From: Natronosporangium sp035305625
GTDB taxonomy: Bacteria; Actinomycetota; Actinomycetes; Mycobacteriales; Micromonosporaceae
Length of the DNA: 64,000 nucleotides
Direction: 5' to 3'
Assembly (NCBI GenBank): GCA_963809545.1
Contig: CAWEKD010000007.1
Coordinates: 862,727-926,726 of the forward strand
Below the pieces are notes generated by a model, which worked only from the letters and a program-made list of their open reading frames with translations, ran no database searches and was not told the DNA's origin. Position 1 is the stretch's first letter, and every line of letters begins with the position of its first letter. Positions 18,755-26,512 of this stretch are shown one piece after another. The translations under genes were made by a program, and so were the position numbers.

Positions 18755-19939
18755 ATGGCCGAGATCGTGCTCGACCACGTCAGCAAGAAGTTCCCGGACG
18801 GCACGATCGCCGTGGACAATTTCAATCTGGAGATTCGCGACGGCGAGTTCGTGATCCTGGTGGGCCCGTCCGGATGCGGTAAGTCCACCACCCTGAACAT
18901 GATTGCGGGGTTGGAGGACATCAGCTCGGGAGATTTGTTCATCGACGGTGAGCGGGTCAACGATCGGGCCCCGAAAGACCGGGACATCGCGATGGTGTTC
19001 CAGTCGTACGCGCTCTACCCACACATGTCGGTGCGCGAGAACATGTCGTTCCCGCTGCGACTGGCCAAAATGGACAAAGCAACGATCGAACAGAAGGTGA
19101 ACGAGGCGGCCCGGATCCTGGAGCTGGAGGATCTGCTGGACCGCAAGCCGGGGGCGCTGTCCGGCGGGCAGCGGCAGCGGGTGGCGATGGGGCGGGCGAT
19201 CGTCCGCAATCCGAAGGCGTTCCTGATGGACGAGCCACTGTCCAATCTGGACGCAAAACTGCGGGTGCAGATGCGCACTCAGGTGTCGCGGTTGCAGCGG
19301 CAGCTCGGCACCACCACGGTGTACGTCACCCATGACCAGACCGAGGCGATGACGCTGGGCGACCGGGTGGTGGTGATGCGCGCGGGGCGCATCCAGCAGG
19401 TGGGTGAGCCGCAGGAGCTGTACGACCACCCCCAGAATCTGTTCGTGGCCGGGTTCATCGGCTCGCCGGCCATGAACTTCCTGCAGGTGACGCGGGTCGA
19501 CGGGCAGCTGCGCTCTGCGCTGGGGGAGATTCAGTTGTCGGACCGGTGGCGGCAGACCCTGGACCGGACCGACACCCCGGAAGAACTGATCTTGGGGATA
19601 CGTCCGGAGCACTTCGAGGACGCCTCGCTGGTAGATCCGCAGGTCATCTCGGCCGGACTGGTGTTCGAGCGCACCCCGGAAGTGGTGGAGTCGATGGGCT
19701 CGGACAAGTACGTCTACTTCCGGCTGGAGGACGGTCGCGCCGCCAGTACGGAGCTGGATGAGCTGGCCGCCGACGCCGGGGTCACCGATCTGTCGGCCGC
19801 CACCGGCCAGCTGGTGACCCGCTTGTCGGCGGAGTCGGAGGTCCGGGAGGGGCGGCCCGCCCGGGTGTGGGTCAACCTCGAAAAGATGCACTTGTTCAAT
19901 CCGACTGATGGGCGCACGATCACCCCGGACGAGTCATGA
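18755..19939 (+). CDS. Sugar ABC transporter ATPase (MsmK/UgpC/SugC-like)
   Basis: A 394-residue ABC ATPase: Walker A GPSGCGKST, Q-loop VFQSYALYPHM, signature LSGGQRQRVAMGRA, Walker B FLMDEPLSNLD and a C-terminal TOBE-like region (residues about 240-390) seen in sugar importers of the MalK group. It powers the preceding permease pair. RBS GGGGAGGAG lies before the ATG. It is encoded directly within the operon, whereas some actinobacteria use one shared MsiK. Confidence 0.93.
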   Translation: MAEIVLDHVSKKFPDGTIAVDNFNLEIRDGEFVILVGPSGCGKSTTLNMIAGLEDISSGDLFIDGERVNDRAPKDRDIAMVFQSYALYPHMSVRENMSFPLRLAKMDKATIEQKVNEAARILELEDLLDRKPGALSGGQRQRVAMGRAIVRNPKAFLMDEPLSNLDAKLRVQMRTQVSRLQRQLGTTTVYVTHDQTEAMTLGDRVVVMRAGRIQQVGEPQELYDHPQNLFVAGFIGSPAMNFLQVTRVDGQLRSALGEIQLSDRWRQTLDRTDTPEELILGIRPEHFEDASLVDPQVISAGLVFERTPEVVESMGSDKYVYFRLEDGRAASTELDELAADAGVTDLSAATGQLVTRLSAESEVREGRPARVWVNLEKMHLFNPTDGRTITPDES

Positions 19940-19946
19940 TGGGGGT

Positions 19947-21110
19947 GTGCGCGAATCTTCCCCCGAATTCGACCACCTGACCGCCCACGATCTGCGGGCC
20001 GCCGGCAGCGTGAAATGGACCAAGTACGGCGGGGATGTCATCGGGGCGTTCGTCGCCGAGATGGACTTCGGCACCGCCCCGCCGGTGGTAGCCGCGTTGC
20101 AGGAGGCGGTAGCCGCCGGCCGGTTCGGCTATCTACCCCCGGATCTGGCCGCCGCGTTGGCGCGGGCGACCGCGCAGTGGCAGGTGCGGCGGTACGGCTG
20201 GCAGGTGGCGCCGGAGCAGATCCTGGCGGTACCGGACGTGCTCACCGCGTTCGAGTTGACCATGCACCACTTCACTCCGCCGGACAGCCCGGTGATCCTG
20301 CCGACCCCGAACTACATGCCGTTCACCTCCATTCCCGGGTACTACCGCCGGCGGGTGATCGAGGTGCCGATGCAGCGGGACGCGGACGGGGTCTACCGGC
20401 TGGACCTGGCGGGGATCGACGCCGCGTTCGCCGCGGGTGGGCGCCTACTGGTGCTCTGTCAGCCGGCCAACCCGGTGGGGCGGGTGTTCACCGCCTCGGA
20501 GCTGGCCGCCGTGGCCGAGCTGGTGGCGCGGCACCGCGGCCGGGTGTTCGCCGATGAGATCCACGCCCCGCTGGTGTACCCGGAGCATCGGCATGTGCCG
20601 TACGCCTCGGTGAACGAGACCGCGGCCGCCCACGCGGTGACCGCGGTCTCGGCCTCCAAGGCCTGGAATCTGCCGGGGTTGAAGTGCGCGCAGGTGATCC
20701 TGCCTCCGGACGACGTCGACGCCTGGCAGCGGGTGGGCGGGACCGGGTCGGCGCTGCCCAGCACGCTCGGGGCGGTGGCGAGCATCGCCGCCTACCGGGA
20801 GGGTGGGCGGTGGTTGGCCGGGGTGCTGCGTTATCTGGACCGCAACCGCCGGGAGCTGGCTTCCGCCCTGGCCACCCATCTGCCGGAGGTGGGATACCGG
20901 CCACCGGAAGGCACTTACTTGGCGTGGCTGGATGTCCGCCGGTTGGGGCTGGCGGAGCCCGCGCGTTTCTTCCTGGAGAAGGCGGGGGTGGCGCTGGTGG
21001 ATGGGGCCGATTGCGGCGCCGCCGGCCGCGGGTACCTGCGGCTCAATTTCGCTACCCCGCTACCGATCCTGACGCGGATCGTCACGCGGATGGCACATGC
21101 ACTGCGATAG
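19947..21110 (+). CDS. PLP-dependent C-S lyase / aminotransferase (MalY/PatB family)
   Basis: A 387-residue fold-type I PLP enzyme. The N-terminal WTKYGGDVIGAFVAEMDF block and the active-site lysine motif SASKAWNLPGLK are the marks of MalY/PatB cystathionine beta-lyases, which release thiols from cystathionine or similar thioethers. GTG 19947 gives the usual family length. It starts 7 bp after the sugar ABC ATPase stop, yet a CATGAT box lies 6 nt before the GTG, so it may have its own leaderless transcript. The link with sugar import (MalY also represses maltose genes in E. coli) is only suggestive. Confidence 0.88.
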   Translation: MRESSPEFDHLTAHDLRAAGSVKWTKYGGDVIGAFVAEMDFGTAPPVVAALQEAVAAGRFGYLPPDLAAALARATAQWQVRRYGWQVAPEQILAVPDVLTAFELTMHHFTPPDSPVILPTPNYMPFTSIPGYYRRRVIEVPMQRDADGVYRLDLAGIDAAFAAGGRLLVLCQPANPVGRVFTASELAAVAELVARHRGRVFADEIHAPLVYPEHRHVPYASVNETAAAHAVTAVSASKAWNLPGLKCAQVILPPDDVDAWQRVGGTGSALPSTLGAVASIAAYREGGRWLAGVLRYLDRNRRELASALATHLPEVGYRPPEGTYLAWLDVRRLGLAEPARFFLEKAGVALVDGADCGAAGRGYLRLNFATPLPILTRIVTRMAHALR

Positions 21111-21137
21111 ATCCTCTCTATCCTGAATGTCCCCTTC

Positions 21138-21161
21138 CTGGACAATATGACTATTGTCCAG
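21138..21161. promoter_or_regulatory. Perfect inverted repeat upstream of ParA-like gene
   Basis: CTGGACAATA, a TGAC spacer, then TATTGTCCAG: a perfect 10+4+10 palindrome. It lies 54 bp before the GTG of the ParA-like gene and 27 bp after the lyase stop. It is AT-rich for this genome and looks like an operator for a dimeric regulator rather than a GC terminator. It does not match the parS consensus. Confidence 0.5.
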
Positions 21162-21202
21162 ATAGTGGGATGGCCGGCCTTTCTCGCCCGCAGTGGAACC
21201 GG

Positions 21203-21208
21203 TACGGT
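21203..21208 (+). promoter_or_regulatory. -10-like box of leaderless ParA gene
   Basis: TACGGT lies 7 nt before the GTG at 21216 and there is no Shine-Dalgarno. This supports the shorter start for the ParA-like protein. Confidence 0.5.
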
Positions 21209-21215
21209 GAGCAGA

Positions 21216-21815
21216 GTGATCCTCGTTGTGGCTGCAGTGAAGGGTGGGGTCGGTAAGACGACCTCGTCGGTGTACCTAGCCGCGCTCGGCGCCGCTCGGC
21301 GGTCGACCGCCATCATCGATGCGGATCCCCAGGCGTCAGCGGCCGAGTGGGTAGAGCAGGCCGTGGACGAGCGGCTTGCCAAGATCACTGTGGTGGAGGC
21401 CCCGACCGAGCGGCTGGTGACCAAGGCGCTGGACCGGTTGGCCGACGAGGAGCTGGTGGTGGTGGACTGCCCACCCGCCCATGACCGGATGGTCGCCAAG
21501 CTCATCGAACGGGCCGACGTGGTGGTGATCCCGACTCGGGTGGGTGGGATCGAGATCCCGCGGGTGGAGGCGGTGCTCGGCCTGATCCCGGAGGGCACGC
21601 CCGCCGGCTTGGTGATCACCTCGGCGCGGACCTTCACCCGGGACTACCAGGAGGCGGTGGCCACCTGGGCCCAGGCCCGGGTGCCGGTATGGGGCACCAT
21701 TCCGGAACGGGTAGGGATCGCGGCTGGCCCGACCCGCCCGCTGCACGAGGACGGTTTGGCCGCCTATCGCAAGGTCTGGCGGCGCGTGCAGTCCGCGGCC
21801 CGGTCGGCTGGCTGA
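21216..21815 (+). CDS. Orphan ParA/MinD-family ATPase
   Basis: A 199-residue ATPase with a canonical deviant Walker A at its N-terminus (VKGGVGKTT, Lys9 and Lys14), the ADPQASAAEW switch and VVVDCPPAHD Walker B. ParA proteins bind DNA or membranes in an ATP-dependent way to place cargo. No ParB gene or parS site is visible nearby, so this is an orphan of the small ParA type. GTG 21216 is favoured over ATG 21147 because the P-loop then sits at residues 9-16 and a TACGGT box precedes it. The 24-bp palindrome at 21138 would be in the promoter region. The cargo is unknown. Confidence 0.85.
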   Translation: MILVVAAVKGGVGKTTSSVYLAALGAARRSTAIIDADPQASAAEWVEQAVDERLAKITVVEAPTERLVTKALDRLADEELVVVDCPPAHDRMVAKLIERADVVVIPTRVGGIEIPRVEAVLGLIPEGTPAGLVITSARTFTRDYQEAVATWAQARVPVWGTIPERVGIAAGPTRPLHEDGLAAYRKVWRRVQSAARSAG

Positions 21816-21820
21816 GCCGG

Positions 21821-21835
21821 CCCGCCGGAGGCGGG
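21821..21835 (+). terminator. Short GC hairpin after ParA gene
   Basis: CCCGCC-GGA-GGCGGG lies 5 bp after the ParA stop and just before the -10-like box of the next gene. It may separate the two transcripts. Confidence 0.4.
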
Positions 21836-21837
21836 AT

Positions 21838-21843
21838 TAGGCT
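21838..21843 (+). promoter_or_regulatory. -10-like box of leaderless small membrane protein gene
   Basis: TAGGCT is followed by ACATGC and the ATG at 21850, the same leaderless spacing seen at several other genes in this window. Confidence 0.5.
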
Positions 21844-21849
21844 ACATGC

Positions 21850-22206
21850 ATGGCTGACGGGCTCGTTACCACTCTGATCATCGTGGCCCTGGTGGTGGCC
21901 GGCGTCAGCGCGGTGATGGCGCTGCTGAACCGACCGCCCAACCTGCTCCAGGTAGCGGGCCTAGCCGCGGTGGAGGCGCTGCTGGTGGTGCAGGCCGTGA
22001 CCGCGACCGCCCGCATGTTCAGTGGTGACCGCCCGACCAGTATGGCCACTTTTGTGGGATATTTCCTGACCACCCTCTTGATCCCACCGCTCGCCGCCCT
22101 CCTCGGCTCCGCCGAGCGGAGCCGGTGGGGATCGGCGATCGTGGCGGCAGCCGCGGCGGTGGTGGCAGTGTTGACCCTCCGACTCCAGCAGGTGTGGCAT
22201 GGCTGA
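21850..22206 (+). CDS. Small four-helix membrane protein, unknown function
   Basis: A 118-residue protein that is almost all membrane: four predicted helices (about residues 4-24, 30-52, 62-85, 93-113) with short loops. I do not recognise the family beyond actinobacterial small integral membrane proteins. It overlaps the next gene by 8 bp, so the two are made together. It is probably transcribed from the TAGGCT box just upstream. Confidence 0.7.
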   Translation: MADGLVTTLIIVALVVAGVSAVMALLNRPPNLLQVAGLAAVEALLVVQAVTATARMFSGDRPTSMATFVGYFLTTLLIPPLAALLGSAERSRWGSAIVAAAAAVVAVLTLRLQQVWHG

Positions 22207-22621
22207 CCGGCCTCAATCTGCTCCGGCTCGCACCGGCACCGGCCCGGGACGGGTGCTGGTAGCGGTGTACGCGTTCTTCGCCGTGGCCGCCGGCGCACGC
22301 GCCGGCTGGCAGCTGGCCACGCGCTTCGACGAGGCGCCGGTGGCGTATCTGCTGTCCCTGCTCGCCGCGGTCATCTACCTGGTGGCGGCGGTGGGGCTGG
22401 CCGTCGGCGGCCGGCACGGCCGACGGGTGGCCTGGTGGTGCTGCTCGTTCGAGTTGGTCGGGGTGCTCACCGTGGGGACGGCGAGCTGGCTACTGCCCGA
22501 TGTATTCCCCCGTGCGACCGTATGGTCCGCCTACGGCATCGGATACGGATTTGTCCCACTAGTCCTGCCGGTGCTTGGATTGCTATGGCTGCGGCGCACT
22601 CGCGGCACTTCTTCGTCCTAA
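22199..22621 (+). CDS. Small four-helix membrane protein, unknown function
   Basis: A 140-residue integral membrane protein with a basic, proline-containing N-terminus of about 16 residues and four hydrophobic segments, ending in a charged tail (RRTRGTSSS). The start overlaps the upstream gene (ATGGCTGA), giving translational coupling. Both genes together may form a two-part membrane complex; nothing visible gives a function. Confidence 0.7.
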   Translation: MADRPQSAPARTGTGPGRVLVAVYAFFAVAAGARAGWQLATRFDEAPVAYLLSLLAAVIYLVAAVGLAVGGRHGRRVAWWCCSFELVGVLTVGTASWLLPDVFPRATVWSAYGIGYGFVPLVLPVLGLLWLRRTRGTSSS

Positions 22622-22975
22622 TAGGATGTTAAACAACGATCAACATTCCCACCCAGCGAACGCATCAGCACTCTCCGCGCAGGTCTTCCACCGTAACGAA
22701 CCACGGTTGTTATGGTTTCGTGTCCAACCAAACCCTGACCTGCGGTTGGAACTCTCAAACAATCCTCGGTAGGGTAGCCGACAGGCGTCCCCCTGGGGGG
22801 TAGCCCGTGCACCGTTGGGTGAGGCGCATCGACATATTGGCATATTCAGTCAATTACGGTGCGTAAGACGCCCCACCACTGTGCGGTGGCCGGGTCATTG
22901 GGCACCCTGCCCAGCCCCCCTGAAGGCGTGACCGCTTACCGGGCGGGTCGCGTTGCCGACCGACGGAAGGAAATC
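22622..22975 (+). other. 354-bp leader region of the betaine uptake operon
   Basis: No gene is seen. This stretch is less GC-rich than its surroundings. It holds a candidate promoter (22746-22775), a tandem CATATT pair near 22833-22846, and a CCACC/GGTGG hairpin at 22873-22889. I looked for a ydaO-type c-di-AMP riboswitch and saw no convincing core. Confidence 0.5.
22746..22775 (+). promoter_or_regulatory. Candidate sigma70-type promoter for betaine ABC operon
   Basis: TTGGAA (22746-22751) and TAGGGT (22770-22775) are separated by 18 bp. It lies about 200 bp before the first gene of the operon, leaving a long 5' leader. Confidence 0.4.
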
Positions 22976-24337
22976 GTGTCTGCCTTACGCGCGGAAGGGC
23001 TATATAAGCTGTTCGGCCGGCGGGCCAAGGAGATGGCCCGCAGATTGCGGGACGGCATCAGCCCAGAAGAGATCAAACAGCACGGCGTCACCCCCGCCGT
23101 GATCGATGCCACGTTTGACGTAGCCCCAGGCGAGATTTTCGTCGTCATGGGGCTGTCCGGCTCAGGAAAGTCCACCCTGCTCCGGATGCTCAACGGGCTG
23201 CTGGAGCCCACTCTCGGCAGCGTGTACGTCGATGATGAACAGATCACAGATCTGTCACCAGCGGCGCTGCGTCGGGTCCGGCAGACCAAGATGAGCATGG
23301 TGTTCCAGCACTTCGCCCTGCTACCGCACCGCACCGTGCTGGACAACGCCGCCTACGCGCTCCGGGTGCGGCGGGTGGACCGCGCCACGCAGCGGGAAAA
23401 GGCCGCCGAGGCCCTCGCGCTGGTGGGCCTGGAGGGGTGGGAGGACAAGTTCCCGCACGAGCTGTCCGGTGGGATGCAGCAACGGGTCGGCCTCGCGCGA
23501 GCACTCGCGGCCGAAACCGACATCCTGCTGATGGACGAAGCCTTCTCGGCCCTGGACCCACTGATCCGGCGCGAGATGCAGGATCAGTTGTTGAAGCTCC
23601 AGAGCAGCCTCAACAAGACCATCATCTTCATCACCCACGACCTCAACGAGGCGATGCGGCTCGGGGACCGGATCGCGGTGATGCGCGCCGGCCGGATCGT
23701 CCAAATTGGTACTGCGGAAGAGATCCTGCAGGATCCTGCCAACGACTACGTGGCGCAGTTCGTCCAAGACGTGGACCGCACGCGGGTACTCACCGCCGCA
23801 TCGGTGATGGAACCGGCGCGATCGGTGGTCATTGACACCGCGGGCCCGCGGGCAGTGCTACGCACGCTCCGCGAGGAGCAGACCCGAGCGGCGTACGTGG
23901 TGTCCCGGGATCGCCGATTGCGCGGAGTGATCCGAGACGAGGCGGCGCAACAGGCGGCCAACCGGAAGCAGGATCGGCTCACCGATGCGCTGGAGGCACC
24001 GGCCACGGTCGGGCCGGACACGCTGCTGGCAGACGTGTTCGCGCCCTCGGCGGAGAATCCACTGCCGGTGGCGGTGGTGGATGCCGATGACCGACTGCTC
24101 GGGGTGATCCCGCGCGCCACCCTGCTGACCGCGATGGCCAGCCTCACCAACGGTTCCGACCCGGGTCAATCCAGCGGCACGGATTCCTCCTCTAAGGACA
24201 CCGACACTGATGAATCGGCCGCGCCCGTTACCGCCATGGCGTCCGCCGGCGGATCCGAGCGGCCGGAGTCGGTGGCTCAGCGCAACGGAATCCCCACCCC
24301 GCCTGGCTCCGCGGCCGAACCCGCACAAGGAAGTTGA
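22976..24337 (+). CDS. proV: Glycine betaine/proline ABC transporter ATPase with CBS domains (OpuAA/ProV)
   Basis: A 453-residue ATPase of osmoprotectant import. An N-terminal helical part (residues about 1-40, with LYKLFGRRAKEM) precedes Walker A GLSGSGKST, signature LSGGMQQRVGLARA and Walker B LLMDEAFSALDP. The C-terminal 130 residues form a CBS pair that in OpuA-type systems senses ionic strength or c-di-AMP. A Ser/Asp/Pro-rich tail of about 60 residues follows. GTG 22976 is taken as start (GGAAGGA 4 nt upstream, matches family N-terminus). First gene of a three-gene operon. Confidence 0.93.
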   Translation: MSALRAEGLYKLFGRRAKEMARRLRDGISPEEIKQHGVTPAVIDATFDVAPGEIFVVMGLSGSGKSTLLRMLNGLLEPTLGSVYVDDEQITDLSPAALRRVRQTKMSMVFQHFALLPHRTVLDNAAYALRVRRVDRATQREKAAEALALVGLEGWEDKFPHELSGGMQQRVGLARALAAETDILLMDEAFSALDPLIRREMQDQLLKLQSSLNKTIIFITHDLNEAMRLGDRIAVMRAGRIVQIGTAEEILQDPANDYVAQFVQDVDRTRVLTAASVMEPARSVVIDTAGPRAVLRTLREEQTRAAYVVSRDRRLRGVIRDEAAQQAANRKQDRLTDALEAPATVGPDTLLADVFAPSAENPLPVAVVDADDRLLGVIPRATLLTAMASLTNGSDPGQSSGTDSSSKDTDTDESAAPVTAMASAGGSERPESVAQRNGIPTPPGSAAEPAQGS

Positions 24338-24343
24338 TCCACA

Positions 24344-25207
24344 GTGGAAGAATTACTCGGCGAGTACGTCCCTATCGACGAATGGGCCGGTGGTGCGATC
24401 AAATGGCTGCGTACCGAACTGCGGCCGCTCTGGGACTTTCTCCGTGATCTGTTACTCAGCGCGTACGAGGGCCTGGAGTATCTGCTGAACCTGGCACCTT
24501 CCTGGGTGATGGTGCTGGCGCTAGGACTGCTAGCGCTGCTGGCCCGTAACTGGCGGTTCGGTTTGTTCGCGCTGGTCAGCCTGGCCCTGGTCGACATCAT
24601 GGGCTACTGGCAGCACACCATGCAGACCCTGGCGATGGTGCTGGTGGCGGTGCTGGTGGCGGTGGCGGTGGCGATTCCGATCGGAATCGGCGCCGCGCGC
24701 TCCCAAGTACTTAGCGCCATCGTCCGGCCAGTGCTGGACTTCATGCAGACCATGCCTGCGCTGATCTACGTCCTACTGGCGGTGTTCATCTTCCGCGTGG
24801 GTGTGGTACCCGGCATCGTCGCCACCATCATCTTCGCGATGCCACCGGCGATCCGGCTCACCGAGCTCGGCATCCGGCAGGTGGATCGAGAAGTGGTGGA
24901 GGCCGGGCATGCGTTCGGCAGTCCACCCGGCGCGATCCTGCGCCAGATTCAGCTTCCCCTGGCCATGCCCTCCATCATGGCCGGTGTCAACCAGGTCATC
25001 ATGCTGGCACTGTCCATGGTGGTCCTCGGTGGTTTCGTTGGTGCGCCTGGCCTTGGTCAGGAGGTCACCGCGGCGATCAACCGAGTGGACATTGGCCGGG
25101 GCATCGAAGCCGGCCTTTCCGTGGTGATCCTCGCGATCTACCTGGATCGGCTGACCGCGGCCATCGGCGCGCGGTCAACCGTCGCTCGCCTAGCCAAGGT
25201 GGCGTGA
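24344..25207 (+). CDS. proW: Glycine betaine ABC transporter permease (OpuAB/ProW)
   Basis: A 287-residue permease with about seven helices and the ProW docking loop (VVEAGHAFGSPPGAILRQI). An amphipathic N-terminal region of about 45 residues precedes the first helix. It starts 6 bp after the ATPase stop with a GTG; AAGGA is upstream. It forms the channel for betaine with the ATPase and the binding lipoprotein that follows. Confidence 0.93.
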   Translation: MEELLGEYVPIDEWAGGAIKWLRTELRPLWDFLRDLLLSAYEGLEYLLNLAPSWVMVLALGLLALLARNWRFGLFALVSLALVDIMGYWQHTMQTLAMVLVAVLVAVAVAIPIGIGAARSQVLSAIVRPVLDFMQTMPALIYVLLAVFIFRVGVVPGIVATIIFAMPPAIRLTELGIRQVDREVVEAGHAFGSPPGAILRQIQLPLAMPSIMAGVNQVIMLALSMVVLGGFVGAPGLGQEVTAAINRVDIGRGIEAGLSVVILAIYLDRLTAAIGARSTVARLAKVA

Positions 25208-25276
25208 CGGTCGTTCTATGAAATCCAACACCGGGCTTCCCGCCGGCACGATCGGCGAGAAACCCAGGAGGGAATC

Positions 25277-26191
25277 TTGACAATGCGAAAGCGGAATCGG
25301 TTTCTGAGCCTGACCGCTGGTGCGGCTGCACTGGCGCTGGCGCTCACCGCCTGCGGTAGTGACAACGGGGACGGTGGCGGCGCCGGGAACGACTCGCAAA
25401 CCATCACCATCGGTGTGTTCAGCGGCTGGGAGGAAGGCATCGCCGCCTCCCACCTGTGGAAGTACGTGCTGGAGGAGGCGGGCTACACGGTCGAGCTGCA
25501 CTCCGCCGACGCCGGCATGATCTACCAGGGCGTGGCCGACGGGGACTACGACGTCGGGTTCGACGCCTGGCTACCGGAGACCCACGCCGACTACTGGGCG
25601 CAGTACGGCGACGACCTGGAAGACCTGGGGATCTGGTTCGACGACGCGCCGTTGACGATCGCGGTCAACGAGGACGCCCCGATCACCTCGCTGGCGGAGC
25701 TGGCCGACGCCGCGGACGAGTTCGGTAACCGGATCGTCGGCATCGACCAGGGGGCCGGCCTGACCCGGATCACCCGGGAGAAGGTGATCCCCACGTACGG
25801 GCTGGAGGGCATGGACTTCATCACCTCCTCCACCCCGGCGATGCTGGCGGAGCTGGAGGCGGCCATCGACGCGGGCGAGAACATCGTGGTCACCCTGTGG
25901 CGGCCGCACTGGGCGTACGACGCGTTCCCGATCCGGGACCTGGAGGACCCGGAGGGGACGCTGGGCGAGCCGGAGGAGATCCACTCCTTCGCCCGCCCCG
26001 GGTTCACCGCGGACTTCCCGGAGGTGGCCGAGTGGATCAAGAACTTCTGGCTGACCCCCGAGGAGCTGCACTCGCTGGAGAACATCATGTTCAACGAGAA
26101 CCGCGGGGAGCAGAACGACGCCTCGGTCGAGCAGTGGATCTCGGAGAACCCCGACTGGATCGACCGGCTCAAGAACGGCGAGCTCAAGTAA
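25277..26191 (+). CDS. proX: Glycine betaine-binding lipoprotein (OpuAC/ProX type)
   Basis: A 304-residue substrate-binding lipoprotein with lipobox LTAC (Cys26). The mature protein keeps tryptophans expected for the aromatic cage that holds the quaternary ammonium (GVFSGWEE, DAWLPETHADYW, WRPHW). It is strongly acidic along its length, as often seen in exported proteins of salt-tolerant bacteria. The start is a TTG at 25277 with AGGAGGG at ideal distance; ATG 25283 two codons later is the alternative. A strong terminator follows, so the operon ends here. Confidence 0.93.
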   Translation: MTMRKRNRFLSLTAGAAALALALTACGSDNGDGGGAGNDSQTITIGVFSGWEEGIAASHLWKYVLEEAGYTVELHSADAGMIYQGVADGDYDVGFDAWLPETHADYWAQYGDDLEDLGIWFDDAPLTIAVNEDAPITSLAELADAADEFGNRIVGIDQGAGLTRITREKVIPTYGLEGMDFITSSTPAMLAELEAAIDAGENIVVTLWRPHWAYDAFPIRDLEDPEGTLGEPEEIHSFARPGFTADFPEVAEWIKNFWLTPEELHSLENIMFNENRGEQNDASVEQWISENPDWIDRLKNGELK

Positions 26192-26204
26192 GCCGTTCCT
26201 GACT

Positions 26205-26249
26205 ACGGGGTGGGGCCCCGCCGACATCGGTGGGGCCCCACCCCGTTTT
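26205..26249 (+). terminator. Intrinsic terminator of betaine ABC operon
   Basis: A 15-bp perfect stem (ACGGGGTGGGGCCCC and its complement) with a 12-nt loop is followed by TTTT. One of the best intrinsic terminators in the window. Confidence 0.85.
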
Positions 26250-26512
26250 GCCCCACGGCGGTACGACCTCCCCGCTACGGCGCCCAGCGGCCCGCGGTTT
26301 CACCGGGCTGCTCACGGGGCACCCGGTAGCCGGTCCCGGCGCCGGGCACACTCCCCACCCGCCCGACGCCTGCAATCTTCTGCATCTGACTCGAGGGCAA
26401 GACGCAACAGATAACGCGTCACACGCAAGTGTTAGTCATGGATCAGCCGGGAAGTTCCCAATACGGTGGCCATGACTGAAGTGATCAGCCGCTGAGTCGG
26501 AAGGGGTGGACC
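26250..26512 (+). other. Intergenic region before ornithine aminotransferase
   Basis: With the terminator this is a gap of about 320 bp without a gene. I see no clear promoter, repeat or small ORF in it, apart from the ribosome binding site AAGGGGTGG next to the ATG at 26513. Confidence 0.4.

Noticed and set aside
22622..22975. Possible c-di-AMP (ydaO) riboswitch before the betaine operon
   Set aside because: The context is attractive, but I could not find the conserved core of that class; only small hairpins and a promoter-like pair are visible. A covariance-model search would decide.
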